DNA of 64,000 nt from Lamellibrachia columna (GCA_963662155.1 OY759268.1:53688957-53752956), one strand, 5' to 3'; shown: positions 1-13,740, counted from the first letter of the stretch. The notes: generated from the sequence alone by a model not told the origin. Program-made: numbers and translations.

Positions 1-96
1 GGTATAAATTAAAGTATTAGTAGTCCCCAAATAAGGAAAAAATGTGTTATATATCTGTGTTTGGAAAATCAATCTTAACTGCCTTTCATACGTAGC

Positions 97-575
97 ATAC
101 GTATGCCATAAATATACATGTTGATTAATGTGCTGATGTACAGTTAACATATGTGTGAATGGTTTGAATGAGTACTCATGTACAATGGAATGACTCCCTC
201 TAAACTAGATCTCTTTACCTGAGTTCTGTTAGACGTGGCAGGTGACCCAGTGCAACGGTGTGTATGCCACAAATGTACACGTTGATTCATATGCTGATAC
301 ACAGTTAACATATGTGTGAATGGTTTGAGTGACTACTCGTGTACAATGCAATGACTCGCTCTGAACCAGATCTTCTTACCTGAGTTCTGTTAGACGTTGC
401 AGGTGACCCAGTGCAACGATGTGTATGCCACAAATGTACACGTTGATTCATATGCTGATACACAGTTAACATATGTGTGAATGGTTTGAGTGACTACTCG
501 TGTACAATGCAATGACTCGCTCTGAACCAGATCTTCTTACCTGAGTTCTGTTAGACGTTGCAGGTGGCCCAGTGC
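97..575. repeat. Three tandem copies of a ~160-bp unit
   Basis: The motif gtatgccacaaatgtacac recurs near 102 (diverged), 261 and 422, and each copy ends in a gttgcaggtgacccagtgca-type segment. The second and third copies are almost identical and the first is more diverged. No open frame of note crosses it. Confidence 0.85.
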
Positions 576-1800
576 AATGACCAAAGCTGCCGACCCTTCG
601 CCAGACAGGCTGCATTTGTCCAAACTGTAACACATATACATATTGTCAGAAAATTAACGTAATGAATCCGTTGAACATTGCAAGAGTAAAGTGTGGACTT
701 GAGCTGAAAACATGCGTCTACTGAGAAATAACAAGTAAATGTGTAAACCAATATTTGCCTGTGAATTATTAGCTTCTATAATATAATTTAACATTATACG
801 CAAATCTAACACCAACACCCACACCATACCACCCTCCCGCCCACCCACCCACCCGCCCACCCACGCACACACACACCAGCCCACCCACTCACACGGCACG
901 TTTTCACATCAAAATGGGATAATTTTTTTCAACTTTCCAAGTCTGTACCGTTAAGTAGTATTTTAGGTGTGGTTTATGCCATCACAAATGTTGTAAATGA
1001 GACGATGTCACATCTTCCCGGACAAATTGTGACATTGCAGTATCGTGTTAGGATATTGCAACCCTTTGTGAATTGAACGGCGATGAATAAACATTTTGAA
1101 ATTAACATGATTTTGTTCATTACAGTTTGTGTGTCTACACGAGGATCTACTAGTAACTGTTTAGAGAAGTTTCTTTTATTTAAGGCCTATTTAGTCTTAC
1201 AAGCTAGTCATATATACTACGCATTAAAACAATCTATGGAAATTGATTTCTTATAGTGGTTGGCATGTTACGTTTTGACCCAATGGGGAACTTCCACTTC
1301 AAATCAGCCAACACATATCTTGACACCTACTCGTTGGACCTGTTGTGAAAAAGCTATGTATGTTTTAAAGACGAGATTTTATTTTATTTCATATATTACT
1401 ATGTTATAAATTATTTGTAACAAGAAAAATAATTGTCTCGCAAATTAGTTGTAAAAATTAAGGGCTCAATTTTGCATTTGCGGTCCGCATTAGCGAGTGT
1501 CAACAACTAGGCCGTGACGTCGTATGGCGGCCTGACTCGAGGGGCCACGTATCATTTACAGCTTAAAATACAATGCCATCGTTTTTCGTTAAACTTCGTA
1601 TTCGTTAAACTTTTCCATTTTACACGTTTTAATCTTTTACAAACTGTTTGAGCTCGATTTATATATTAAATGGAATCATGGATGTTAGTCAAACATTGAC
1701 ATGGTGAAAATGTGTGTTGTGCAGGGTTCTGTCGGCACAAAACCAAAATAAAAAGTAAACCTGCACAACTTTCCAATATTCGAATTGAAAAAAAACACTC
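576..1800. other. Non-coding AT-rich stretch
   Basis: No convincing coding frame on either strand. A C-rich run of CCCACC/CCCGCC repeats lies at about 826-890. The rest is unremarkable AT-rich intergenic or intronic sequence. Confidence 0.6.
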
Positions 1801-1806
1801 CTTATA

Positions 1807-2012
1807 CGTTTATGGCTGCGGCTCATTCAAACAACGCCAGTGCACTTGGAACTGATGCCATTTTCTCACATCTGCAGCCAACATTTCGGTACAAGTGACT
1901 GAATAATCTGAAATTGTGGATCAGATTTGTGAATCACCAGGTGCTTACAATGCAAGAAGGCAATTACAACCTTTCGTCCGCTGATCATAAAAACAGCCAC
2001 TCTTCAGACAGT
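1807..2012. repeat. Left copy of ~200-bp direct repeat around a broken coding fragment
   Basis: This segment starts around cgtttatggctgcgg and runs through cagccaacatttcggtacaa into the 46-bp satellite. It is repeated with substitutions and small gaps at 2766-2972. Both copies are followed directly by the satellite, so the arrangement is repeat-satellite-fragment-repeat-satellite, as left by a tandem duplication. Confidence 0.75.
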
Positions 2013-2153
2013 CGTCGGACTTAGAGCCGGGTACATTCTAGTACTTACAGTAGTTCACAGTCGGACTTAGAGTCGCGTACATTCTAGTACTTACAGTAGT
2101 TCACAGTCGGACTTAGAGTCGCGTACATTCTAGTACTTACAGTAGTTCACAGT
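2006..2153. repeat. Short array (about 3 copies) of the 46-bp satellite
   Basis: Three copies of a tagtacttacagtagttcac-containing unit with cggacttagagtcgcg in place of the cagactcggagccgcg of the main array. It is a small outlier of the 2960-10245 array. Confidence 0.9.
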
Positions 2154-2765
2154 CAAAGCTGACAAAGACATAGCTTCTGAGTACCGAAGGCGGTGCCTGT
2201 TCCCAAGATGTGTGAGCGCGCGTTTGAGCATGGGACCCGGGAATAGCCCACAAGTAAGTCCGGATAGAATCATTGAACCTTTCAACGTCAGGCTGGGAAA
2301 ACCCCACCGATTTGTCAAGGATGAATGTGGCCCAATAAGCCTCAGGATCCTGTGCAATGTAGTCTACATGCAGAACCTGGTCGGTCGTCGTTTTTGTGAA
2401 CGACATCCTTGCTGGATCGAATTATTTGGGGTCTCCATCCCACACAATGGGCTGGTACCCCATGTGGCTCACGTAGAAGTAGACCAGACCCAGCCCATTG
2501 TTGGGGCCTTTGACTCGAACGTCAGTATGTGAAGAAACCCCAAATTCGCTGCAGATCTGCTCGTATGTCCTTTTGTCGTATGGGTTATTGAAGGCATTCC
2601 ACGCTTGGTCCTGGGACAGCGGCGCCTGGACAGCCTGTTGTGGCGCACCAAACCGCGAGATTCACCTGGCTCTGTCAAAATTGCATGGGGTTGCTGTTCC
2701 ACGACTGCACTAGCTTGTCGCTTTCCACAGCCGGCATGCGGTACTTTTCAAAGATACTGGAAAGC
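2154..2765 (-). pseudogene. Unrecognised protein-coding remnant
   Basis: The minus strand reads as ordinary protein sequence for about 600 bases, with balanced composition and GC higher than the surroundings. The readable core runs from about 2590 to 2154 and includes NPYDKRTYEQICSEFGVSS, then VHTDVRVKGPNNGLG-like sequence, then YIAQDPEAYWATFILDKSVG. One in-frame stop interrupts it near 2428, and a frame change lies upstream near 2620-2700, where KYRMPAVESDKLVQSWNSNP is read. No splice sites are evident at its ends. It sits between two copies of a ~200-bp direct repeat and two blocks of satellite. I do not recognise the family; a gene captured by, or belonging to, a mobile element is possible. 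The breaks argue that this copy is dead. Confidence 0.5.
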
Positions 2766-2972
2766 TACGTTTATGGCTGCGATCAAACAACGCCAGTGCT
2801 CTTGGAACTGATGCGATATTCTAACATCTGCAGCCAGCATTTCGGTACAAGCGACATAATAATCTCAAATTGTGGATGGGATTTGAGAATCACCAAGTGC
2901 TTATCACGCAAGAAGGCAATTCCAACATTTCGTTCGCTTTTCATTAACAAAACTGCCACTAATCAGACAGTC
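2766..2972. repeat. Right copy of ~200-bp direct repeat
   Basis: Diverged copy of 1807-2012, sharing acgtttatggctgcg, caaacaacgccagtgc and atttcggtacaag. It leads directly into the large satellite array. Confidence 0.75.
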
Positions 2973-5900
2973 AGACTCGGAGCCGCTTACAAACTAGTAC
3001 TTACAGTAGTTCACAGTCAGATTCGACGCCGCGTACATACTAGTACTTACAGTAGTTCACAGTCAGACTCGGCGCCGCCTACATACTAGTACTTACAGTA
3101 GTTCACAGTCAGACTCGGCGCCGCGTACATACTAGTACTTACAGTAGTTCACAGTCAGACTCGGAGCCACGTACATACTAGTACTTACAGTAGTTCACAC
3201 AGACTCGGAGCCGCGTACATACTAGTACTTACAGTAGTTCACAGTCAGACTCGGAGCCGCGTACATACTAGTACTTACAGTAGTTCACAGTCAGACTCGG
3301 AGCCGCGTACATACTAGTACTTACAATAGTTCACAGTCAGACTCGGCGCCGCGCACATACTAGTACTTACAGTAGTTCACAGTCAGACTCGGAGCCGCGT
3401 ACATACTAGTACTTACAGTAGTTCACAGTCAGACTCGGAGCCGCGTACATACTATTACTTACAGTAGTTCACAGTCAGACTCGGAGCCGCGTACATACTA
3501 GTACTTATAGTAGTTCACAGTCAGACTCGGAGCCGCGTACATACTAGTACTTACAGTAGTTCACACACACTCGGAGCCGCGTACATACTGGTACTTACAG
3601 TAGTTCACAGTCAGACTCGGAGCCGCGTACATACTAGTACTTACAATAGTTCACACAGACTCGGAGCCGCGTACATAATGGTACTTACCGTAGTTCACAC
3701 AGACTCGGAGCCGCGTACATACTGGTACTTACAGTAGTTCACACAGACTCGGCGCCGCGTACATACTGGTACTTACAGTAGTTCACACAGACTCGGAGCC
3801 GTGTACATACTAGTACTTACAGTAGTTCACAGTCAGACTCGGAGCCGCGTACATACCAGTACTTACAGTAGTTCACACAGACTCGGCGCCGCGTACATAC
3901 TAGTACTTACAGTAGTTCACAGTCAGACACGGAGCCGCGTACATACTAGTATTTACAGTAGTTCACAGTCAGACTCGGCGCCGCGTACATACTAGTACTT
4001 ACAGTAGTTCACAGTCAGACTCGGAGCCGCGTACATACTAGTACTTACAGTAGTTCACAGTCAGACTCGGCGCCGCGTACATACTAGTACTTACAGTAGT
4101 TCACAGTCAGACTCGGCGCCGCGTACATACTAGTACTTACAGTAGTTCACACAGACTCGGAGCCGCGTACATACTGGTACTTACAGTAGTTTACAGTCAG
4201 ACTCGGCGCCGCGTACATACTGGTACTTACAGTAGTTCACAGTCAGACTCGGCGCCGCGTACATACTAGTACTTACAGTAGTTCACACAGACTCGGAGCC
4301 GCGTACATACTGGTACTTACAGTAGTTTACAGTCAGACTCGGCGCCGCGTACATACTGGTACTTACAGTAGTTCACAGTCAGACTCGGCGTCGCATACAT
4401 ACTAGTACTTACAGTAGTTCACACAGACTCGGAGCCGCGTACATACTGGTACTTACAGTAGTTTACAGTCAGACTCGGCGCCGCGTACATACTGGTACTT
4501 ACAGTAGTTCACAGTCAGACTCGGCGCCGCGTACATACTAGTACTTACAGTAGTTCACACAGACTCGGAGCCGCGTACATACTGGTACTTACAGTAGTTC
4601 ACAGTGAGACTCGGAGCCGCGTACATACTGGTACTTACAGTAGTTCACAGTCAGACTCGGCGCCGCGTACATACTAGTACTTACAGTAGTTCACACAGAC
4701 TCGGAGCCGCGTACATACTGGTACTTACAGTAGTTCACAGTCAGACTCGGCGCCGCGTACATACTAGTACTTACAGTAGTTCACAGTCAGACGCGGAGCC
4801 GCGTACATACTAGTACTTACAGTAGTTCACAGTCAGACTCGGAGCCGCGTACATACTAGTACTTACAGTAGTTCACAGTCAGACTCGGCGCCGCGTACAT
4901 ACTAGAACTTACAGTAGTTCACAGTCAGACTCGGAGCCGCGTACATATTAGTACTTACAGTAGTTCACAGTCAGACTCGGAGCCGCGTACATACTAGTAC
5001 TTACAGTAGTTCACAGTCAGACTCGGAGCCGCGTTCATACTAGTACTTACAGTAGTTCACAGTCACACTCGGCGCCGCGTACATACTGGTACTTACAGTA
5101 GTTCACAGTCAGACGCGGAGCCGCGTACATACTAGTACTTACAGTAGTTCACAGTCAGACTCGGAGCCGCGTACATACTGGTACTTACAGTAGTTCACAC
5201 AGACACGGAGCCGCGTACATACTAGTACTTACAGTAGTTCACAGTCAGACTCGGCGCCGCGTACATACTAGTACTTATAGTAGTTCACAGTCAGACTCGG
5301 CGCCGCGTACATACTGGTACTTACAGTAGTTCACAGTCAGACTCGGAGCCGCGTACATACTAGTACTTACAGTAGTTCACAGTCAGACTCGGCGCTGCGT
5401 ACATACTGGTACTTACAGTAGTTCACAGTCAGACTCGGAGCCGCGTACATACTAGTACTTACAGTAGTTCACACAGACTCGGAGCCGCGTACATACTAGT
5501 ACTTACAGTAGTTCACAGTCAGACTCGGCGCCGCGTACATACTGGTACTTACAGTAGTTCACACAGACTCGGAGCCGCGTACATGCTGGTACTTACAGTG
5601 ATTCACAGTCAGACTCGGAGCCGCGTACATACTGGTACTTACAGTAGTTCACACAGACTCGGAGCCACGTACATAATAGTACTTACAGTAGTTCACAGTC
5701 AGACTCGGAGCCGCGTACATACTGGTACTTACAGTAGTTCACACAGACTCGGAGCCACGTACATACTAGTACTTACAGTAGTTCACAGTCAGACTCGGAG
5801 CCGCGTACATACTAGTACTTACAGTAGTTCACACAGACTCGGAGCCGCGTACATACTGGTACTTACAGTAGTTCACAGTCAGACTCGGAGCCGCGTACAT

Positions 5901-8900
5901 ACTAGTACTTACAGTAGTTCACAGTCAGACTCGGCGCCGCGTACATACTGGTACTTACAGTAGTTCACAGTCAGACTCGGCGCCGCGTACATACTAGTAC
6001 TTACAGTAGTTCACACAGACTCGGAGCCGCGTACATACTGGTACTTACAGTAGTTCACAGTCAGACTCGGAGCCGCGTACATACTAGTACTTACAGTAGT
6101 TCACAGTCAGACTCGGAGCCGCGTACATATTAGTACTTACAGTAGTTCACAGTCAGACTCGGCGCCGCGTACATACTAGTACTTACAGTAGTTCACAGTC
6201 AGACTCGGAGCCACGTACATACTAGTACTTACAGTAGTTCACACAGACTCGGAGCCGCGTACATACTAGTACTTACAGTAGTTCACAGTCAGACTCGGAG
6301 CCGCGTACATACTAGTACTTACAGTAGTTCTCAGTCAGACTCGGAGCCTCGTACATACTAGTACTTACAATAGTTCACAGTCAGACTCGGCGCCGCGCAC
6401 ATACTAGTACTTACAGTAGTTCACAGTCAGACTCGGAGCCGCGTACATACTAGTACTTACAGTAGTTCACAGTCAGACTCGGAGCCGCGTACATACTATT
6501 ACTTACAGTAGTTCACAGTCAGACTCGGAGCCGCGTACATACTAGTACTTATAGTAGTTCACAGTCAGACTCGGAGCCGCGTACATATTAGTACTTACAG
6601 TAGTTCACACAGACTCGGAGCCGCGTACATACTGGTACTTACAGTAGTTCACAGTCAGACTCGGAGCCGCGTACATACTAGTACTTACAGTAGTTCACAC
6701 AGACTCGGAGCCGCGTACATAATGGTACTTACCGTAGTTCACACAGACTCGGAGCCGCGTACATACTGGTACTTACAGTAGTTCACACAGACTCGGCGCC
6801 GCGTACATACTGGTACTTACAGTAGTTCACACAGACTCGGAGCCGTGTACATACTAGTACTTACAGTAGTTCACAGTCAGACTCGGAGCCGCGTACATAC
6901 CAGTACTTACAGTAGTTCACACAGACTCGGCGCCGCGTACATACTAGTACTTACAGTAGTTCACAGTCAGACACGGAGCCGCGTACATACTAGTATTTAC
7001 AGTAGTTCACAGTCAGACTCGGCGCCGCGTACATACTAGTACTTACAGTAGTTCACAGTCAGACTCGGAGCCGCGTACATACTAGTACTTACAGTAGTTC
7101 ACAGTCAGACTCGGCGCCGCGTACATGCTAGTACTTACAGTAGTTCACAGTCAGACTCGGCGCCGCGTACATACTAGTACTTACAGTAGTTCACACAGAC
7201 TCGGAGCCGCGTACATACTGGTACTTACAGTAGTTTACAGTCAGACTCGGCGCCGCGTACATACTGGTACTTACAGTAGTTCACAGTCAGACTCGGCGCC
7301 GCGTACATACTAGTACTTACAGTAGTTCACACAGACTCGGAGCCGCGTACATACTGGTACTTACAGTAGTTTACAGTCAGACTCGGCGCCGCGTACATAC
7401 TGGTACTTACAGTAGTTCACAGTCAGACTCGGCGCCGCGTACATACTAGTACTTACAGTAGTTCACACAGACTCGGAGCCGCGTACATACTGGTACTTAC
7501 AGTAGTTTACAGTCAGACTCGGCGCCGCGTACATACTGGTACTTACAGTAGTTCACAGTCAGACTCGGCGCCGCGTACATACTAGTACTTACAGTAGTTC
7601 ACACAGACTCGGAGCCGCGTACATACTGGTACTTACAGTAGTTCACAGTAAGACTCGGAGCCGCGTACATACTGGTACTTACAGTAGTTCACAGTCAGAC
7701 TCGGCGCCGCGTACATACTAGTACTTACAGTAGTTCACAGTCAGACGCGGAGCCGCGTACATACTAGTATTTACAGTAGTTCACAGTCAGACTCGGAGCC
7801 GCGTACATACTAGTACTTACAGTAGTTCACAGTCAGACTCGGCGCCGCGTACATACTAGTACTTACAGTAGTTCACAGTCAGACTCGGAGCCGCGTACAT
7901 ATTAGTACTTACAGTAGTTCACAGTCAGACTCGGAGCCGCGTACATACTAGTACTTACAGTAGTTCACAGTCAGACTCGGAGCCGCGTTCATACTAGTAC
8001 TTACAGTAGTTCACAGTCACACTCGGCGCCGCGTACATACTGGTACTTACAGTAGTTCACAGTCAGACGCGGAGCCGCGTACATACTAGTACTTACAGTA
8101 GTTCACAGTCAGACTCGGAGCCGCGTACATACTGGTACTTACAGTAGTTCACACAGACACGGAGCCGCGTACATACTAGTACTTACAGTAGTTCACAGTC
8201 AGACTCGGCGCCGCGTACATACTAGTACTTATAGTAGTTCACAGTCAGACTCGGCGCCGCGTACATACTGGTACTTACAGTAGTTCACAGTCAGACTCGG
8301 AGCCGCGTACATACTAGTACTTACAGTAGTTCACAGTCAGACTCGGCGCCGCGTACATACTGGTACTTACAGTAGTTCACAGTCAGACTCGGAGCCGCGT
8401 ACATACTAGTACTTACAGTAGTTCACACAGACTCGGAGCCGCGTACATACTAGTACTTACAGTAGTTCACAGTCAGACTCGGCGCCGCGTACATACTGGT
8501 ACTTACAGTAGTTCACACAGACTCGGAGCCGCGTACATGCTGGTACTTACAGTAGTTCACAGTAAGACTCGGAGCCGCGTACATACTGGTACTTACAGTA
8601 GTTCACACAGACTCGGAGCCACGTACATAATAGTACTTACAGTAGTTCACAGTCAGACTCGGAGCCGCGTACATACTGGTACTTACAGTAGTTCACACAG
8701 ACTCGGAGCCACGTACATACTAGTACTTACAGTAGTTCACAGTCAGACTCGGAGCCGCGTACATACTAGTACTTACAGTAGTTCACACAGACTCGGAGCC
8801 GCGTACATACTGGTACTTACAGTAGTTCACAGTCAGACTCGGAGCCGCGTACATACTAGTACTTACAGTAGTTCACAGTCAGACTCGGCGCCGCGTACAT

Positions 8901-10245
8901 ACTGGTACTTACAGTAGTTCACAGTCAGACTCGGCGCCGCGTACATACTAGTACTTACAGTAGTTCACACAGACTCGGAGCCGCGTACATACTGGTACTT
9001 ACAGTAGTTCACAGTCAGACTCGGAGCCGCGTACATACTAGTACTTACAGTAGTTCACAGTCAGACACGGAGCCGCGTACATACTGGTATTTACAGTAGT
9101 TCACAGTCAGACACGGAGCCGCGAACATACTGGTACTTACAGTAGTTCACACAGACTCGGAGCCGCGTACATGCTGGTACTTACAGTAGTTCACAGTCAG
9201 ACTCGGAGCCGCGTACATACTGGTACTTACAGTAGTTCACACAGACTCGGAGCCACGTACATAATAGTACTTACAGTAGTTCACAGTCAGACTCGGAGCC
9301 GCGTACATACTGGTACTTACAGTAGTTCACACAGACTCGGAGCCACGTACATACTAGTACTTACAGTAGTTCACAGTCAGACTCGGAGCCGCGTACATAC
9401 TAGTACTTACAGTAGTTCACACAGACTCGGAGCCGCGTACATACTGGTACTTACAGTAGTTCACAGTCAGACTCGGAGCCGCGTACATACTAGTACTTAC
9501 AGTAGTTCACAGTCAGACTCGGCGCCGCGTACATACTGGTACTTACAGTAGTTCACAGTCAGACTCGGCGCCGCGTACATACTAGTACTTACAGTAGTTC
9601 ACACAGACTCGGAGCCGCGTACATACTGGTACTTACAGTAGTTCACAGTCAGACTCGGAGCCGCGTACATACTAGTACTTACAGTAGTTCACAGTCAGAC
9701 ACGGAGCCGCGTACATACTGGTATTTACAGTAGTTCACAGTCAGACACGGAGCCGCGAACATACTGGTACTTACAGTAGTTCACACAGACTCGGAGCCGC
9801 GTACATACTAGTACTTACAGTAGTTCACAGTCAGACTCGGAGCCGCGTACATACTGGTACTTACAGTAGTTCACAGTCAGACACGGAGCCGCCTACATAC
9901 TGGTACTTACAGTAGTTCACACAGACTCGGAGCCGCGTACATACTGGTACTTACAGTAGTACACAGTCAGATACGGAGCCGCGTACATACTGGTACTTAC
10001 AGTAGTTCACAGTCAGACTCGGCGCCGCCTTCATACTAGTACTTACAGTAGTTCACAGTCAGACTCGGAGCCGCGTACATACTATTACTTACAGTAGTTC
10101 ACAGTCAGACTCGGCGCCGCCTTCATACTAGTACTTACAGTAGTTCACAGTCAGACTCGGCGCCGCCTTCATACTAGTACTTACAGTAGTTCACAGTCAG
10201 ACTCGGAGCCGCGTACATACTAGTACTTACAGTAGTTCACAGTCA
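2960..10245. repeat. Large 46/42-bp satellite array, about 160 units
   Basis: The unit is gtacttacagtagttcacag followed by tcagactcggagccgcgtac and atacta, 46 bp in all. A 42-bp variant lacks gtca (ttcacacagactcgg). Frequent variants are cggcgccgcg for cggagccgcg and tggtac for tagtac. The order of variants repeats at large scale. Segments at 3801-3995 and 6845-7039 match at an offset of 3044. Segments at 5583-5963 and 8537-8917 match at 2954, and 8537-8917 and 9171-9551 match at 634. The array therefore grew by block duplication as well as unit by unit. Open frames here come from the unit lengths and are not genes. Confidence 0.97.
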
Positions 10246-11224
10246 AAGTCGCCAATGAGAAAGCAGTTCACATGATATATGTTAAATTAATAGTTAAGCA
10301 ACTGTTTGTAGTCCCTATATTATGATAACCAGAAAATAGCAATTGACTTCATTGTTTGACACAGTACAGATAGTTTCAGCTACAAGTATTTTTCTCCCAA
10401 CGAATGTCAATACTTAACACATTAACTCATGTCATACGTTGCGGTGATACAGTTTCAGCTACAAAATTAAATTGCCCATTAAGCACTAGTGTGTAGGGTG
10501 TGTGGCAGGAAGTAGGAGGTTGGTCGTGCAAATTGGTGGGAGGTGGGAGGTTGGCCTTAATAATAGGTGGGACTCTCACAATTGGTGGGAAGTTGGCACC
10601 CAAAACAGGTGGGGCTAAGGTTGAGACACCTGCCACCCACGCCTTCTAGCATATTTGTTGGCCTTTACCATACCATGCACAAGTGATTTTCCACAAGCTG
10701 TGGTGTCGATTCATTCTTAAACGTATAAACTACAGTATACTTACTCATGTTTCCCCTGTCCTGTTAATTTACAACTGTTTTTATATATCTGTATTACATC
10801 GCATGTAAAACCTGTCTTCTTTGAAATAACATCTAAAAACTGATAAGTAGCATAGTTTCTAATGGAGGCCAGTAGACAATTTCAGCTATTCATTTTTCAC
10901 TCCCCATGTATTTCAATACTTAATATAGCCTGTAATTTGAATTGTGTCATATATAGTCATAGTGCAGCTTCAGCTAGTAGGTAATGAACTTGACCATAAA
11001 GCGCTATTGAGCGGTGGCTGACAGGAAGTGTGAGGTTGGTGCTAAGAAATGATGAGAGGCAGGAGGTGGCTCAGAACTCTATTTTAGCTACATATATACA
11101 TGGCTAGAGTATTTTTGAGCCGTGATCACTACTGCGTGGCAGTGGCTGGTGTTGTGCTGGTTCGGATCCGTGTTGGTCAGAATATGTCGCGTCTACGTAG
11201 TTTAGCAATATATTAGTATATAAT
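10246..11224. other. Non-coding stretch with two diverged copies of a ~250-bp segment
   Basis: Two segments, about 10330-10600 and 10865-11075, share the order 'ttcagcta', 'tttcaatacttaa', 'gtcat', 'cattaagc/cataaagcgct', 'gcaggaagt...ggaggttgg'. They look like old copies of one non-coding repeat. No coding frame is supported. Confidence 0.5.
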
Positions 11225-11720
11225 AATGACTATATATTTGTTCTGTGTTGGCATGGTGAGAAGGCACTGTCTAAATCTTTCTTCTGACGGTTGGCTAACT
11301 AGTTCTTGTGTGCTATTGTTCCATAGTCTGATGGCGCTGGGGAAGATTGAGTATTTGGAAGCGTCGAAGCGGGTGAAAATCTGCGCTGCCTTTGGTAGGT
11401 GCTGGCTCGGCAGCGAGTGACATCTTTGTCATGTCAACCAGTTTGTGGTTGATGCGGTACAGCATCACAAACTTGGCATCAGCTCCACAACACTCTAGTT
11501 ATTCCATTCCAAATTTTCAAGCATGTTCCCTACGTTGCTGCGTCGCCGGTAGTCGTTCATTACGAAGCTGGCTGCTTGTGTCTGGACATTCAACTAATTT
11601 TGTGTACTTTTCGGTGGATGTGTCTCATACCATTGATGCATACTCCACAATAGGCCTTGCATTTCTCACCAAACCACTGACACCGTTGAGGTAGCTTGCC
11701 ATAAAACTGGCGCCATCTGT
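11225..11720 (-). mobile_element. LINE reverse-transcriptase C-terminal remnant
   Basis: On the minus strand the sequence gives, across frame changes, PIVEYASMVWDTSTEKYTKL, then SFVMNDYRRRSNVGNMLENL, then FVMLYRINHKLVDM, then RFDASKYSIFPSAIRLWNN. This is the order of the C-terminal region of non-LTR retrotransposon polymerases, downstream of the catalytic palm ('PxxEYAxxVWD' and 'FPSAIRLWNxL'). At least two frameshifts separate the pieces and no 5' part is present, so it is a dead fragment. Its clade cannot be settled from this piece. Confidence 0.8.
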
Positions 11721-12099
11721 CCCCAGGCCGACAATCTTTGTCAGGAAATCACACATTTCTGTGCAGTGTCATGCAGGGCCTGACAAATGGTTGTCACTCT
11801 ACCATTGTGTACTTTCACACACCCAAGGAAACATGTCTTCATGTTCGACATGGGGGAAATGTACCGCACGATGACCGCCAGATGCTTATTGAATGACCTG
11901 TTTTTTTTCTGGCTGTTGCTGTTGTTTAGGCGAAGGACCCGCTCGTGAAAAACGTACGCATTTTCAAGAAAAGTGAAACCTTACAAAAATGCCATAAACA
12001 GAGCAATAAACACGTCTTTCACGGATTTTGCAATTTGTGATTGACGGCATTAAGAAAATGCCAAATGCTAGAAAGACCACGTTCATATAAAATATTTTA

Positions 12100-12815
12100 A
12101 ACAGTTTTTATCCAAGGTATTTCATACCCACTGGAAGAAGTAATTGTTGTGACTTTTTAATAAAACTATATGTAGCTTTCTGTGCTTGCACATATTGCCT
12201 TTGCTTAGCAATAACAAACCTTTCATTATAATTTATGTTGACACCAAGATATACATAATACAAAAATTTAGGTATGTTCCACTGAAAGAGAATGTAGGAA
12301 TTTTACAGGTTTTACCATTAGAGAGGATTAAAACTTTAGTCTAAGTTGCATTAATTTTTAATGACCATAATTGTAAATAATGAGATACTACATTTAAGCA
12401 ATCCTAAAGTTCAGTGATTGCAATTTTGATAGCATCATCAGCACACAATAATACATATAACTTTGGGAAAACACATACATCATTAGTTTGAAGTTTGTCA
12501 CTTATAATATCAAATTTCATAGTCAAACCATTAAAAGATTATCTAACAAACTCTTTCATGTTATTCAAAAAAATCGGGAAAAAACGAAGGCGAGAGAATC
12601 GTCATCTGCCTTAACGCTTGATTGCATTCTAAGAAGTCAGACATACAACTATCATTTATTTTAATACAAGACTTGGCCTTAGTATACATGTTGTATATTA
12701 CATTTAACACTCTACCATTAATATTATGTTTTATGAGTTTACTCCACAAAGCAAATATATCTATATTATCAACAACTTTATGTAATCAATAAAAGTACGC
12801 CTCTGTCCCAGTACA
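12100..12815 (-). mobile_element. LINE reverse-transcriptase palm remnant
   Basis: The minus strand begins with LIKHNINGRVLNVIYNMYTK and SDFLECNQALRQ, followed by VFPKLYVLLCADDA. The last is the RT active-site region, with CADD where YADD is usual. It continues with KINATKTKV-like and FVIAKQRQYVQAQKATYSFI sequence. The order fits the fingers, palm and thumb of a non-LTR RT of the type whose downstream text reads 'QGxxLSPxLF'. Several frameshifts and stops are present. It lies left of the LRR-exon cluster and is probably an intronic or flanking insertion. Confidence 0.8.
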
Positions 12816-13740
12816 GTTTTTGTTTACCTTTTGATAAGTATGTATAAATTAAGCCTTTAAAAACAAATATACGATCTAAATTTGAAATATGTTATAATAT
12901 ATGCAGATATGTTAAATGCGTGTATATTTTTTTTTTGTTGTTGTTGAATATAGCAACTCAAATAAGAAAATGCGGACGTGTCATCTGATGCCGTTCAATG
13001 CACATAGTTGATACAGCGATGCCATGAAATGTACTAGTGATATTTGAGACAGGTTTGTCCTTAAGTTAGAACAATTTCTTAGCAAACAAATCCAATTCAA
13101 TTGTTAAGTTTGTGTTAAAGCAAATTTTTTTTTGGTTCATATGGGCTAAATAAGATAAGAGGTGGATCACCAAAAAATTTCCCTTTTAGTCACTTGAACA
13201 CTTTCAATGTGTGTATATTAATATGTTTTATTTTTTCATGTGCTTTTATTGCATGTGTGTTTGGTACACATGCGTTACGACAGGTGCTAAATGAGATAAG
13301 ATGCGGATCGCAATGACATTTCCCTTTTCATGGGGCATGGCAGTATGTTACCAAAAATGAGCACTTTTGGTGGCCTCCATCATCAACACCTTGAAGCTAG
13401 GCGGAGGAAAGAATATGGGAAAACATATGAGGGATATGTTCCTGTGACATTTGAAAAGGGTAATTTGTTTGGGATAATATTCAGGGTATAATGTCTGGGA
13501 CAGAGGCATATTGTCCAGTCACTTGTTGGCAGAAAATGCAATATATTCAAAATAGATTTTGTCACATGAACACACAAGACAAGGGACCCCCACTGACAGA
13601 AGATCCCCTGTACAGGCGCAAGTAATGAAGTTGCAGATTAAATAATGTTTAATGTGGGCACTGCTGTCTAATTCGTTATTTAATCTGCAACTTCCTGCTA
13701 CTTGTATTGTGAATGTGTTAAGTCACACAGAAGTTCTTAC

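Noticed and set aside
2960..10245. Chains of 60-126-codon plus-strand frames reading VLTVVHSQTRSRVHTSTYSS
   Set aside because: They exist only because the mix of 46- and 42-bp satellite units happens to avoid stops. Both strands and several frames show the same effect, with no start context or splice borders.
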